Shown one piece after another: positions 14,993 to 23,441 of a stretch of 40,271 nucleotides of DNA. The number at the start of each line of letters is the position of its first letter. The first letter of the stretch is position 1. A program made the position numbers and the translations under genes. The stretch comes from a bacterium UBP6_UBA1177 (lineage in GTDB: Bacteria > UBP6 > UBA1177): contig DBYV01000018.1 of assembly GCA_002310995.1 (NCBI GenBank), positions 30,031-70,301 on the forward strand, in the 5' to 3' direction. Below the pieces are notes generated by a model. It did no database searches, was not told where the DNA came from, and saw only the letters and a list, made by a program, of their open reading frames with translations.

Positions 14993-17122
14993 ATGAATTC
15001 TGAAGTTGAAATTCTTGCTCCTGCCGGCAGTTTCGAGGCGGCAGTTGCTGCTTTCGAAGGTGGTGCTGATGCGGTTTATCTCGGTTTAAGTGATTTTTCG
15101 GCTAGAAAAGCGGCAAAAAATTTCTCGAAAGAGGAGTTCCTTTCTCTGAAAACTCTTGCCTCGCGTGACGGAAAGAAGATTTTCGCCGCACTGAACACCG
15201 TTATTAAGGAAAACGAGATTGAAAGCGCGGTTAATACGGCGCGTTTTTTATATGAGGCCGGAGTTGATGCGGTAATTCTTCAAGATATCGGTTTTGCATC
15301 TGTTTTGAAAAAGCTTTTTCCTGATCTGCCTCTTCATGCTTCAACGCAGATGGCTGTCCACACTGTTGAAGGAGTTAAGTTTCTGAAAACACATGGTTTT
15401 TCAAGAGTTGTTTTAAGCCGGGAAGTTCCGTTTGATCTTATTGCAAAAATAAAAAAAGAAGTTCCAGACATGGAGCTTGAAGTCTTTGTCCACGGCGCTC
15501 TCTGCTACTCTTTTTCAGGGCTCTGTCTTGCGAGCGGCATGGTTTTGGGGAGGTCAGGAAACCGCGGAATGTGCGCACAGCTCTGCCGGAGCTACTATGA
15601 AACTGAGGACGGCAGAAAAGGGTATTTCTTTTCGTGCAACGACCTCGAATACAAGGATTTTGTGCAGCAGCTCAAATTTGCCGGAGTCGATTCGTTCAAA
15701 ATAGAAGGGCGCATGAAATCGCCTGAATATGTTTTCCACACTTCGGCTTTATACCGCGCTATGCTTGAACGGAGCGACTACTTTGACGCTTTGAAAAACA
15801 GCCGGATCTGCTTTGCGAGAAAGGCTACAACCGCTTATTTCAAGAATTTTTCGGGAAACAACCTTATCTGCGGCGGATATTCAGGGCATCGCGGAGTAAA
15901 AACCGGAGTCTGCGAGAAAAAACTGAAAGACCGCTTTTTTATCAAAACCAAATATTCGCTCGGAATACATGACGGCCTTCTTTTCTTCAAAAATAACGAT
16001 GAATCGAAGCCTTTCAACTGCTCAGTCGAGGAGATTTCATCGGCTTCAGGTAAAAATCTCAAAATTGTGGGCGAGAGTTCGAGAGTATATGTCAAAACTG
16101 CGGAACTGCCTGAAGTCGGGGACGAAATTTATCTCGTAAGTTCGCGTTCTCTCGAAAGAAAAAAGGTAAACTCGGGAAGTTTTCCGCAGTGGAAAAAAGC
16201 GGTTCCTCTTGAAGTTTCTCTTGCCGGAAACAGAATCAGAATAAAGAGCGGTAAATTTTTTTATGAATCAGAAGAAATTGCACCCGAAAAATCTGAGAAT
16301 CAGAACGGTTTTAAGGATAAGTTTGCGGAAACACTTAAAAATTCAGCCGATTCATTCTACTTCTCGGATAAGATAACTTTTGATATAAACTGCGAAAATG
16401 TTTTTGTCGTTCCGAGTGTTCTCAAAAAAATAAGGACTGATTTTTACGAAAAATACACAGAGTTCTGCGACAATGCTTTTGAAGAAAAAAAGAGAAAAGT
16501 TCTTGATTCCTTTTCTGTGCCGGAAAGCGGAAATATCCAGAAAATTTTCAGCGAGCGCACTTTGATGGATCCTGACACCGACATTCCGTTTTTCATGCCG
16601 GACGATTCTGAAAATTCGCTTAAAACTGTCGGCGGATTTCTGACGATTCCACTTATTCCATTGATGAAAGAAAGTAAAAAATATCTTAATAAAATCAATA
16701 GTGTAATCTCTGAAAACAGCGATAAAAAAATCCTCATAGGTTTGTCCAATTTAGGGCAACTCAACTTCGCGCTTGAACACTTGAAAGATAAAAATATTTT
16801 CTTCTTTATCGATTTTTCACTTTATATTGCAAACAGGTTTTCATACTCGTTTTTCAAAAATCTTCTGGGAGAGAAACTCCTTTTCGGCTACTCATGGATC
16901 GAGGAAAAAGAAGATGTTCCGCAACTTTCACCCGAAATAATCCCTGTTTCAGCTTTTAATCCCCCTCTTTTTGTGAGCGCAGGTTGCTTTGAACGCTCCA
17001 ACGGCTTCAAAAAATGCTCGGAATGCGGCGGAAAACAGAGCGAAAGAATCCTTACAAACTGCGGAAGAACATTTAAAGTCGTCTCCAAAAACTGTGTCAC
17101 GTTCATGTTTATGGAACCTTAA
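14993..17122 (+). CDS. U32 family protein (RlhA/TrhP-type RNA hydroxylation factor)
   Basis: 709 residues. The N-terminal 300 are a U32 barrel: EILAPAGS, GGADAVYLG, LHASTQM, and the U32 signature from EVFVHGALCYSFSGLC with four clustered Cys (continuing to GMCAQLC). RIEGRMKSPEYV-like IEGRMKSPEYV follows. Well-studied U32 members with this Cys set, E. coli RlhA and TrhP, are needed to hydroxylate rRNA or tRNA and are thought to hold an iron-sulfur cluster; the old label is collagenase-like peptidase. The length and the extra middle domain fit the long RlhA-like form (DUF3656-containing) rather than the 450-residue TrhP form. The last 30 residues add further Cys (CSECGG). Its SD overlaps the preceding stop. 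Confidence 0.85.
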   Translation: MNSEVEILAPAGSFEAAVAAFEGGADAVYLGLSDFSARKAAKNFSKEEFLSLKTLASRDGKKIFAALNTVIKENEIESAVNTARFLYEAGVDAVILQDIGFASVLKKLFPDLPLHASTQMAVHTVEGVKFLKTHGFSRVVLSREVPFDLIAKIKKEVPDMELEVFVHGALCYSFSGLCLASGMVLGRSGNRGMCAQLCRSYYETEDGRKGYFFSCNDLEYKDFVQQLKFAGVDSFKIEGRMKSPEYVFHTSALYRAMLERSDYFDALKNSRICFARKATTAYFKNFSGNNLICGGYSGHRGVKTGVCEKKLKDRFFIKTKYSLGIHDGLLFFKNNDESKPFNCSVEEISSASGKNLKIVGESSRVYVKTAELPEVGDEIYLVSSRSLERKKVNSGSFPQWKKAVPLEVSLAGNRIRIKSGKFFYESEEIAPEKSENQNGFKDKFAETLKNSADSFYFSDKITFDINCENVFVVPSVLKKIRTDFYEKYTEFCDNAFEEKKRKVLDSFSVPESGNIQKIFSERTLMDPDTDIPFFMPDDSENSLKTVGGFLTIPLIPLMKESKKYLNKINSVISENSDKKILIGLSNLGQLNFALEHLKDKNIFFFIDFSLYIANRFSYSFFKNLLGEKLLFGYSWIEEKEDVPQLSPEIIPVSAFNPPLFVSAGCFERSNGFKKCSECGGKQSERILTNCGRTFKVVSKNCVTFMFMEP

Positions 17123-17126
17123 TTTA

Positions 17127-17154
17127 TTGACAAACACTTGAACATCAATAGAAT
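17127..17154 (+). promoter_or_regulatory. Candidate promoter for the large lipoprotein
   Basis: TTGACA (17127-17132), a 16-bp spacer and TAGAAT (17149-17154), 41 bp before the ATG. The -35 is perfect and the -10 is 5 of 6, the best pair in the window. It starts right after the U32 stop. Confidence 0.65.
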
Positions 17155-17195
17155 TTTCAGGCTTTTTTAAAGGTTTAACTTGAGAGAGATGTAAA

Positions 17196-19607
17196 ATGAG
17201 AAAATTAGTTCAAATTATGCTGATTGCGGCGCTTTTGCTTGCTGTTTCATGCGGCGGAGGCAAAAAAGACAAAGAATCGTGTCCTGATGGTTACGAGTGG
17301 GTGGGAACCGACTGTGTTAAAAGCGGTTCGGGTGATACGGGCGATACTTCGGACACTGGTACTGATACAGGTGTTCAGCCTGATGACGGAGATACAGCCG
17401 ATGACACTGAACCGGATGATGACAGCGATACCGAAGACGACAGTGAACAGTCTGATTACAACGGCAGTTGCACTGAAATACGTAACGGAGATTCTTACGA
17501 GATCAATGTCGAAACGAAGAAACTTACTATCGGAACTATTAAAGTCAACGGTCAGTCTGATGATGCCGCTCTTTTCGGTGAAATCTGGGCTGAAAACAGA
17601 GAGACTCTTTCGGAATTCAAAATCGGAGATATAAATTCTGAATTTTCCGGAAAAACAATGAATATTCCTAAAGGAAGATACAGTTTTGCCTTCAAACCTG
17701 TTTCTTCGGCGAACAAAGTTGCTATCGAAGGTTTGGACAACATTGATATGTCTAGTGGAGACAGAACTCTTGATTTCGATCTTCCGCTTTTCCATTTCAC
17801 AGGAAAGGTTGTAAACAATGAAGATTCCGTTTTCACTGTAGAAGAGGCTTATCAGGAGTCCACTCAGCTTGTTCTCAAAACTGGAACTTTTGAAAAAATT
17901 ATCCCATACAGCGAATTTGCAGGTTATGATCTTCTTCTTCCGAAAGGGACATATTCGGTTTCTTTCAAAGGTCAGCTTGCATCAGGGCAGGGTGTGTTTG
18001 AAGGAACGGTTCTGTCATCGTCACAGGGTATTGATATTGAAGATGATACAGAGAGAGACATCAAGGTTCAGACTGTCACTTTTGCCGGTTCTATCGTTAA
18101 AGACGGTTATGAGGTAAGCGGCGGTCAGCTTGTTCTTGTCGAGAATCCTCCTTTGAGTTCTGTAAGCGCTGTAGTTGCAGCAGATCTTTCGGCGACTTCA
18201 TACAACATTGCCGTTACGGCTGGTGCAGATCTCAATCTTCTTTATCTCCCGGAGGCCGGTTCCTATCCGGTAAGATACATAAAACTGGAAACGTGGAATG
18301 CGCAGACAGAAACGCCTTCTTCGCACAATATAACTCTTGATTTTGGCAGAGTCCACGGAAAAATAACCTTCATGGGCGGAAATACTTTCCCGACAGTTTC
18401 AAACTGCTCCGGCGCAGACTGCACGATAGGCAAACTCAAAGCGACGGGATTTGACAATTCGTCTTTTGTCGTCAAGGATCTTGGCACCGAACTTCCTACT
18501 GACGGAGAAGGAAACGTAACAGACATAACTTATGAGGCTCTGCTTGTCAGAAGAATAGCCGTTACCACTGCGAATGATGTTGTAAACTACAATCCGAAAA
18601 TCTACACGATAAATTTCGAGAGCAACCTCAACGACATTAAAGAAGGTTTCAAGTCTCTGCCGTTTACCGTTCCGGCTAAATATGAAAACAGCGCAGGTGC
18701 AATGGTATCCTCTTTCTCGTTCAGGGTTGTCAATGAAGACGATACGGAAACCTGGCTTACCGAGAAAGAGCTCAATCTTGATATCGTTCCGAGCAAGATT
18801 TCGGGAACGGTTACTCTCAATGGTTCCACTTTCGCTATGGAAGACGACGACCTGATAAAGCTTAAAGATGAAAGCGGCATGGAATATGCAGTTGTTAATC
18901 TTTCCGAACTTCAGGACGGGAAATACAGTTTTTATGCTCCCGACGGTAACTATAACGTTATCTATGAAGGCAAAGGTCTGCTTTCGAGTGATTTCAAAAC
19001 CTATATCGCGCATGATTTCGAGATTGAAGGTAACATCAGCAACCATGAATTTGCAATCAAAACAGGCAAGATTACGCTTGATTTCAATGTCAACGGAACT
19101 CCTTTAGCAGATTGGGCTGAAGGACAGAAAGGTATTGAAGATATCGGACTTGCTGTAAATATTGATAAAACCGCAAGTGATTTTGTTCTTGATCTTACCA
19201 AAAAAGACGGAAAATATGCTGCGGAAGTTCTTACCGGTTCTGTTGTGAATGCTTATCTGGAAGTTGCTTTTGCCGATAAAGTTGCTTCGGAAAAGAGCTA
19301 TTCCAGAATACGTCTTCTTTCAGGACACAATATGACATCGGGAACAACTGTAAAAGATGATTTGACTCTTGTGGAAGCAGGTGTTTCTGTGAAACTTAAC
19401 GGAAAAGCTGTAACAGCTTCCGATTATGCAGCCAAATTCAGAATTCATGGAGTTAATTCTAGCGAAATCTACTGCCCGGCATCCGGTGATGTAAAATTCG
19501 TAGTCAAGAAAGGCGAGTATAAAAGCCCGACTCCTGAGCTTTCTCTTAACGAAGGTTTTGATGCAAAGCACGACATACCTTTGAGCTGTCTCTATTTCGG
19601 TGAATAA
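17196..19607 (+). CDS. Large surface lipoprotein with Asp/Thr-rich linker and repeated beta domains
   Basis: 803 residues. The lipoprotein signal ends LLLAVSC (Cys19). A short Cys-bearing EGF-like piece follows (CPDGYEWVGTDCV), then a linker of about 45 residues made almost wholly of Asp, Thr, Ser and Glu. The remaining 700 residues are beta-rich, with recurring openings of the type FTGKVV, FAGSIV, VHGKITF and ISGTVTL. Each is followed later by a turn such as LPKGTYSVSF or APDGNYNVIY. These resemble transthyretin/carboxypeptidase-regulatory-like folds, about five or six copies. The layout suggests a stalk lifting beta domains off the outer membrane. The function is unknown. It has its own strong promoter and may be co-transcribed with the kinase 15 bases on. 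Confidence 0.85.
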   Translation: MRKLVQIMLIAALLLAVSCGGGKKDKESCPDGYEWVGTDCVKSGSGDTGDTSDTGTDTGVQPDDGDTADDTEPDDDSDTEDDSEQSDYNGSCTEIRNGDSYEINVETKKLTIGTIKVNGQSDDAALFGEIWAENRETLSEFKIGDINSEFSGKTMNIPKGRYSFAFKPVSSANKVAIEGLDNIDMSSGDRTLDFDLPLFHFTGKVVNNEDSVFTVEEAYQESTQLVLKTGTFEKIIPYSEFAGYDLLLPKGTYSVSFKGQLASGQGVFEGTVLSSSQGIDIEDDTERDIKVQTVTFAGSIVKDGYEVSGGQLVLVENPPLSSVSAVVAADLSATSYNIAVTAGADLNLLYLPEAGSYPVRYIKLETWNAQTETPSSHNITLDFGRVHGKITFMGGNTFPTVSNCSGADCTIGKLKATGFDNSSFVVKDLGTELPTDGEGNVTDITYEALLVRRIAVTTANDVVNYNPKIYTINFESNLNDIKEGFKSLPFTVPAKYENSAGAMVSSFSFRVVNEDDTETWLTEKELNLDIVPSKISGTVTLNGSTFAMEDDDLIKLKDESGMEYAVVNLSELQDGKYSFYAPDGNYNVIYEGKGLLSSDFKTYIAHDFEIEGNISNHEFAIKTGKITLDFNVNGTPLADWAEGQKGIEDIGLAVNIDKTASDFVLDLTKKDGKYAAEVLTGSVVNAYLEVAFADKVASEKSYSRIRLLSGHNMTSGTTVKDDLTLVEAGVSVKLNGKAVTASDYAAKFRIHGVNSSEIYCPASGDVKFVVKKGEYKSPTPELSLNEGFDAKHDIPLSCLYFGE

Positions 19608-19622
19608 AAACAGGGAGGAATT

Positions 19623-20489
19623 ATGAAACGTGTAGTTACAGTACAAGATATCTCATGCCTCGGCAAATGCTCTCTTACTGTTGCGCTGCCGGTAATTTCG
19701 GCTATGGGTGTCGAAACCTGTGTTATTCCAACCGCAGTTCTTTCGACTCACACTGTTTTCAAGGGCTTTACTTTCCATGATCTGACTGGTGAAATAACTC
19801 CTGTAATGGAGCACTGGAAAAAGGAAAATTTTCATTTCGACGCGATTTATACTGGTTATCTCGGCTCTTTTGAGCAGCTTGAGCTTATGAAAAAACTTAT
19901 TGCAGATTTCGGCGGAAATGGAACTTTGGCGATAGTTGACCCGTGTATGGCTGACAACGGCAAACTTTATCCCGGCTTTACTCAGGAATTTGCTTTTGCG
20001 ATGGCTAAGCTCTGCTCGAAAGCGGACATAGTCGTTCCGAATATGACTGAAGCAAGTTTCATGCTTGGTGTTCCTTACCGCGCAGGCGGTACTTACGACG
20101 AGGCTTATCTTAAGAAAATTCTTAAAGATATTGCTGCTTTGGGTGCAAAGAAAGTTGTTCTTAAAGGAGTCGAGTTTGCTGCAGATCAGCCGAATTTCAA
20201 GAATGTAGTCGGAAAAATCGGTATTGTCGCTTATGATGCCGAAAAAGACACGTTCTCAAGTTATTTCCATGATAAAATAGCTCAGACTTTTCATGGAACG
20301 GGCGATATATTCGCAAGTGTTTTTACCGGAGCTTACCTGAGAGGCCTCTCTTTTGAAGAATCATATTCGCTTGCAGCTGATTTCGTTGTCGAATCTATAA
20401 AAGAGACAATGCGCCATGAAAACCATAACTGGTACGGCGTCGATTTCGAAGCGGTATTCCCGTATCTCATCAAACGTCTGGAAAAGTAA
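19623..20489 (+). CDS. pdxY: Pyridoxal/pyridoxamine kinase
   Basis: A 288-residue ribokinase-fold kinase that phosphorylates pyridoxal (and/or pyridoxamine) to the 5'-phosphate in vitamin B6 salvage. Family marks include VQDISCLGKCSLTVALP at the N-terminus, VDPCMAD, VPNMTEA (138-144) and the catalytic GTGD (Asp228 as general base) in FHGTGDIFASV. The VQDISCLGKCS opening fits the PdxY/pyridoxamine-kinase branch rather than PdxK or ThiD. GGGAGG stands five bases before the ATG. It follows the large lipoprotein by 15 bases and converges on the next minus-strand gene. The symbol is by family only. Confidence 0.88.
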   Translation: MKRVVTVQDISCLGKCSLTVALPVISAMGVETCVIPTAVLSTHTVFKGFTFHDLTGEITPVMEHWKKENFHFDAIYTGYLGSFEQLELMKKLIADFGGNGTLAIVDPCMADNGKLYPGFTQEFAFAMAKLCSKADIVVPNMTEASFMLGVPYRAGGTYDEAYLKKILKDIAALGAKKVVLKGVEFAADQPNFKNVVGKIGIVAYDAEKDTFSSYFHDKIAQTFHGTGDIFASVFTGAYLRGLSFEESYSLAADFVVESIKETMRHENHNWYGVDFEAVFPYLIKRLEK

Positions 20490-20525
20490 GCCTGTTATTT
20501 TTTAACTTGAAAAGTTTTTTGGCTG

Positions 20526-21194
20526 TTATCTGATTTCTCTTTCAGAGATCACGCCGTTTCCTTTGTAAATTGAATTTTCAGGAATTACTCCGCGGACATT
20601 TGAAAGCGGGTAAACCACTGAATTTCTTCCGATTACTGTTCCTGGATTGAGGACTGAGTTGCAGCCGATCTCTGCATTGTCGCCCAGAATTGCCGAGAAT
20701 TTGCGAAGTCCGGTTTCAATCGTTTCGTCTCCGCAGTGGATTTTGACGTTTCCAGGGATTGAGCGGACATTTGAAAGGATAACACCAGCTCCGATGTGGG
20801 CATGAAAGCCTAGAACTGAGTCGCCGACGTAGTTGAAGTGTGGAGTCTGAACCTTGTTGAAGAGGAAGCTGTTCTTGATTTCGGTCGAATTTCCGATGAC
20901 AGAATTGTCTCCGATTACTGCGTTTCCGCGGATGAAGGCACTCTGTCTGATTTCGACGTTGTGTCCGATTATCGCAGGTCCTTTAATGAAGGCAGTTTCG
21001 GCGATTTCTGTTCCTGTTCCGACCCAGACGTTTTCCTTTATCATCGTGTAGTCGTTGCCAAGAGACGGTCCTTTTTTGAGAATGTACTCTTTGATGAGCG
21101 GCAGAATTTCGTGCGGATATTCGCAACCGTCAAAAATGTCGGCAAATTCAGTCTGTGTCAGGTCTAAAAGTGCATTGATTTTGATTTTTTCCAT
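20526..21194 (-). CDS. Left-handed beta-helix protein (nucleotidyltransferase/acyltransferase-type hexapeptide repeats)
   Basis: 222 residues. About 50 helical N-terminal residues (LLDLTQTEFADIFDG, YPHEILPLIKEYIL) precede eight or so hexapeptide turns (AFIKGPAIIGHNVEI, AVIGDNSVIGNSTEI, AEIGCNSVLNPGTVIG). Relatives are often annotated as UDP-GlcNAc diphosphorylase or GlmU-like, and the HFNYVGDSVLG stretch matches the GlmU acetyltransferase half. No pyrophosphorylase signature (GGxGTRM) is present, so only an acyltransferase or a binding role is supported. AGGTGA precedes the ATG, seven bases after the M50 protease gene. Confidence 0.8.
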   Translation of the reverse strand: MEKIKINALLDLTQTEFADIFDGCEYPHEILPLIKEYILKKGPSLGNDYTMIKENVWVGTGTEIAETAFIKGPAIIGHNVEIRQSAFIRGNAVIGDNSVIGNSTEIKNSFLFNKVQTPHFNYVGDSVLGFHAHIGAGVILSNVRSIPGNVKIHCGDETIETGLRKFSAILGDNAEIGCNSVLNPGTVIGRNSVVYPLSNVRGVIPENSIYKGNGVISEREIR

Positions 21195-21201
21195 GATTCA
21201 C

Positions 21202-21849
21202 CTACCCGAAAATTAAAGTTGGAATCCATATAAAAAGTTTGAGTATAAGCCGTGCAGGAACAAGCAGCACACTGAAAGCTCCGGTTACTACCAAAGCCAT
21301 GATTATGATGAAACCGTATCTTTCAAGCGTGATGAAGATTCTGTCATATTCGTGCGGCAGAAAACCCATGAGGATTCTGCTTCCGTCAAGCGGAGGAATC
21401 GGAATTAAGTTGAAGAAGCAGAGCATAATGTTGAACATGAGCGAAATTTCAAAAAAAGTTATTATAATTTCATTAGGGAAAAAGCGGTATGCTGCAACAT
21501 AGAGGAATGCGCTTATAAATGCGAGCGCAAGGTTGCTGAGCGGACCTGCGGCAGCGACTATCATCATTCCGCGTCTCATCGGGATGTGCTGGTAAAAACG
21601 GTAGGGGTTGACTGGAACCGGTTTCGCGCCGCCGAAAAAAACTCCGGCAAAAAAGTAGCTGAGAAGCGGAACGACGACCGACATCATCGGATCAAGGTGG
21701 GCGATCGGGTTTAGTGTCAGTCGGCCTGCATCCTTGGCTGTCGAATCTCCAAGTTTTAATGCCGCAAATCCATGAGCAACTTCGTGGATTACCATCGAGA
21801 AGAGCAGTGGAATGATACCGATAGCGATGTAGAAAATTTTGTTTTGCAT
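21202..21849 (-). CDS. Site-2 protease family (M50) membrane metalloprotease
   Basis: 215 residues with about five transmembrane segments. Zinc ligands are in HEVAH (His22, Glu23, His26), with the third ligand Asp155 in NLIPIPPLDGSRI. GDSTAKDAGRLTLNP is the loop usual in this short, PDZ-less group of bacterial S2P homologues. These cut membrane proteins inside the bilayer, but the targets of the short group are not known. AGAGG lies eight bases before the ATG. It sits between maf and the beta-helix gene, all three within 20 bases, so it is likely an operon of convenience. Confidence 0.9.
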   Translation of the reverse strand: MQNKIFYIAIGIIPLLFSMVIHEVAHGFAALKLGDSTAKDAGRLTLNPIAHLDPMMSVVVPLLSYFFAGVFFGGAKPVPVNPYRFYQHIPMRRGMMIVAAAGPLSNLALAFISAFLYVAAYRFFPNEIIITFFEISLMFNIMLCFFNLIPIPPLDGSRILMGFLPHEYDRIFITLERYGFIIIMALVVTGAFSVLLVPARLILKLFIWIPTLIFG

Positions 21850-21861
21850 AGTGTTTTACCT

Positions 21862-22434
21862 CTATTTTTCAAGAACTCCTAGTTCCTGCAACTGTTCAAT
21901 AACCTCGCAGACAGGAAGTCCTACCACATTTGAATAAGATCCGTTTATCCGCTTAACCATAAACGATGCTTTGCCCTGGATCGCGTAAGCTCCCGCTTTG
22001 TCATAAGGCTCGTCGGTATTGCAGTAAGCATCAATTTCGCACTTGGAAAGAGTTTTGAATTCGACATCGGTTTTTACCGAGAAAATGTATTTTTTTTCTT
22101 GATAAAAAATTGCGACTCCGGTGTAAACCTGATGCGTTTTTCCGCTCAGTTCCGAAAGAATTCTTTCTGCGTCGGCTCTGTTTTTCGGTTTTCCGATAAC
22201 CTCGTTGCCGATAGCTACTACAGTATCTGCTGCGATAACTGGAATGTTTGAGTAATTTCCGGAATTTATTACAGCTTTCCCTTTCTGTTCTGCTAAAGAT
22301 TTGACGATTTCTGAAGGTTCCAGACCAGCCTGAATAACTTCTTTGCAGTTGGGTTTTATTACTTCAGGTGTCAATCCTGCGGCTGAAAGTAATTCAAGTC
22401 TTCTGGGAGAGCCTGAAGCGAGTATTATTTTCAT
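21862..22434 (-). CDS. maf: Maf-family nucleotide pyrophosphatase
   Basis: 190 residues, the normal length. Maf proteins hydrolyse dTTP/UTP or modified NTPs to the monophosphate and are thought to clean the nucleotide pool or affect division. Motifs: SGSPRR (7-12), AADTVV with the catalytic Asp70, GKP (81-83) and the late YDKAGAYAIQG, where the Gln-Gly ending marks the dTTP/UTP-specific YhdE-type rather than the YceF-type. GGAGG is six bases before the ATG. The 122-bp gap before it has a minus-strand TATAAT, so it may have its own promoter. Confidence 0.93.
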   Translation of the reverse strand: MKIILASGSPRRLELLSAAGLTPEVIKPNCKEVIQAGLEPSEIVKSLAEQKGKAVINSGNYSNIPVIAADTVVAIGNEVIGKPKNRADAERILSELSGKTHQVYTGVAIFYQEKKYIFSVKTDVEFKTLSKCEIDAYCNTDEPYDKAGAYAIQGKASFMVKRINGSYSNVVGLPVCEVIEQLQELGVLEK

Positions 22435-22514
22435 TTTTCCTCCGAATGACCTTACTCTTGACGCGATGCGTCTTTTCCTCTCCGAGAGGGATTAGGTTTA
22501 CAAAAAAACGGGCG

Positions 22515-22520
22515 ATTATA
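22515..22520 (-). promoter_or_regulatory. Candidate -10 box for the maf operon
   Basis: A perfect minus-strand TATAAT about 80 bp before the maf ATG. No good -35 is visible, so this is weak. Confidence 0.3.
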
Positions 22521-22556
22521 CTTAAAGAAAGGAGAAAAAACAGAATATTTGTGATT

Positions 22557-23441
22557 TTACAGGCTTGGTAGCATGTCTGCCATCGCTTTGATGTGCTCAG
22601 GCGTTGTCCCGCAGCAGCCGCCAACGATTTTTGGTTCGAATTTCTGAATAAGTTTTGATATTTTTTCGGTAAATTCAGCCGGAGTCGTTTTGTAGACGAA
22701 TTTTCCGTCGATTTTTTCTGGAAATCCCAGATTCGGCATGAGTATGAGCGGAAACGTTGATATTTTCTTAATTATTTCAGCATCTTTTTCTGTTTCTGCA
22801 AAATCTTCGCAGTTTAGTCCGAGCGCGAACAAGTCATATTTCGAGATTTCGCGGACGATTTCTTCAAAAGGTGTCCCGGTGTGTGTTTTTCCGTTTTTTC
22901 CTGAAAGAGAAACGATGACAGGAATATTCGGATCGATCTTTTTTGTCACTGCAAGTGCTGAATTTAATTGAATAATATTCTGCATGGTTTCAAAAATGAG
23001 CAGGTCAGCACCGCCTTCAAGAAGAGCTGAAATCTGAGTGGAATATGCTTCAAAAAGAAGGGCTTCATCCTGTTGCAGCGAGCCGTTTTGGTTGAAAACC
23101 GGGCCGACTGAACCTGCGACAAATCGCGGTTTTTCAGGAGTTGAAAATTTATCCGCTGCTTTTCTGGCTAAAATTGCCGAAATTTTTGCACATTCAGAGG
23201 CCGATTTTTTTGATCCGAAACTTTCAAAAACAAGCGGATTCGAGTTGAAGGAATTTGTTTCAATCACATCACAGCCCGCTTCAAGGTATTCTTCATGCAG
23301 AGCGAGCACTATTCCTGGGTGTTTCAGCGAAAGAATATCCGGCAGAGTCACCGAATTATCCTCTGAAAGCAGGGCGGAACCCGTCGCGCCGTCAAAAAGG
23401 ATAGTTTTTTTAGTGTCTGCAAAATCTGAAAATGAAATCAT
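22557..23441 (-). CDS. Homocysteine S-methyltransferase domain protein
   Basis: 294 residues from the ATG at 23441, whose last two bases overlap the previous stop (ATGA). An open frame extends further upstream but inside the preceding gene. It is a single homocysteine-methyltransferase barrel (the MetH N-terminal/MmuM/BHMT family) with FDGATGS (Asp17), IETNSFNS, and the zinc ligands Cys211 (GLNCED) and Cys276-Cys277 (GGCCGT). It moves a methyl group to homocysteine to give methionine. The donor could be S-methylmethionine (MmuM-like), or a cobalamin/folate partner if it is one part of a split MetH; no such partner is here. It is coupled to the ThyX-like gene upstream. Confidence 0.87.
   Translation of the reverse strand: MISFSDFADTKKTILFDGATGSALLSEDNSVTLPDILSLKHPGIVLALHEEYLEAGCDVIETNSFNSNPLVFESFGSKKSASECAKISAILARKAADKFSTPEKPRFVAGSVGPVFNQNGSLQQDEALLFEAYSTQISALLEGGADLLIFETMQNIIQLNSALAVTKKIDPNIPVIVSLSGKNGKTHTGTPFEEIVREISKYDLFALGLNCEDFAETEKDAEIIKKISTFPLILMPNLGFPEKIDGKFVYKTTPAEFTEKISKLIQKFEPKIVGGCCGTTPEHIKAMADMLPSL

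Noticed and set aside
20500..20520. Terminator between the pyridoxal kinase and the beta-helix gene
   Set aside because: AACTT-GAA-AAGTT followed by T is only a five-pair, AT-rich stem; too weak to list.
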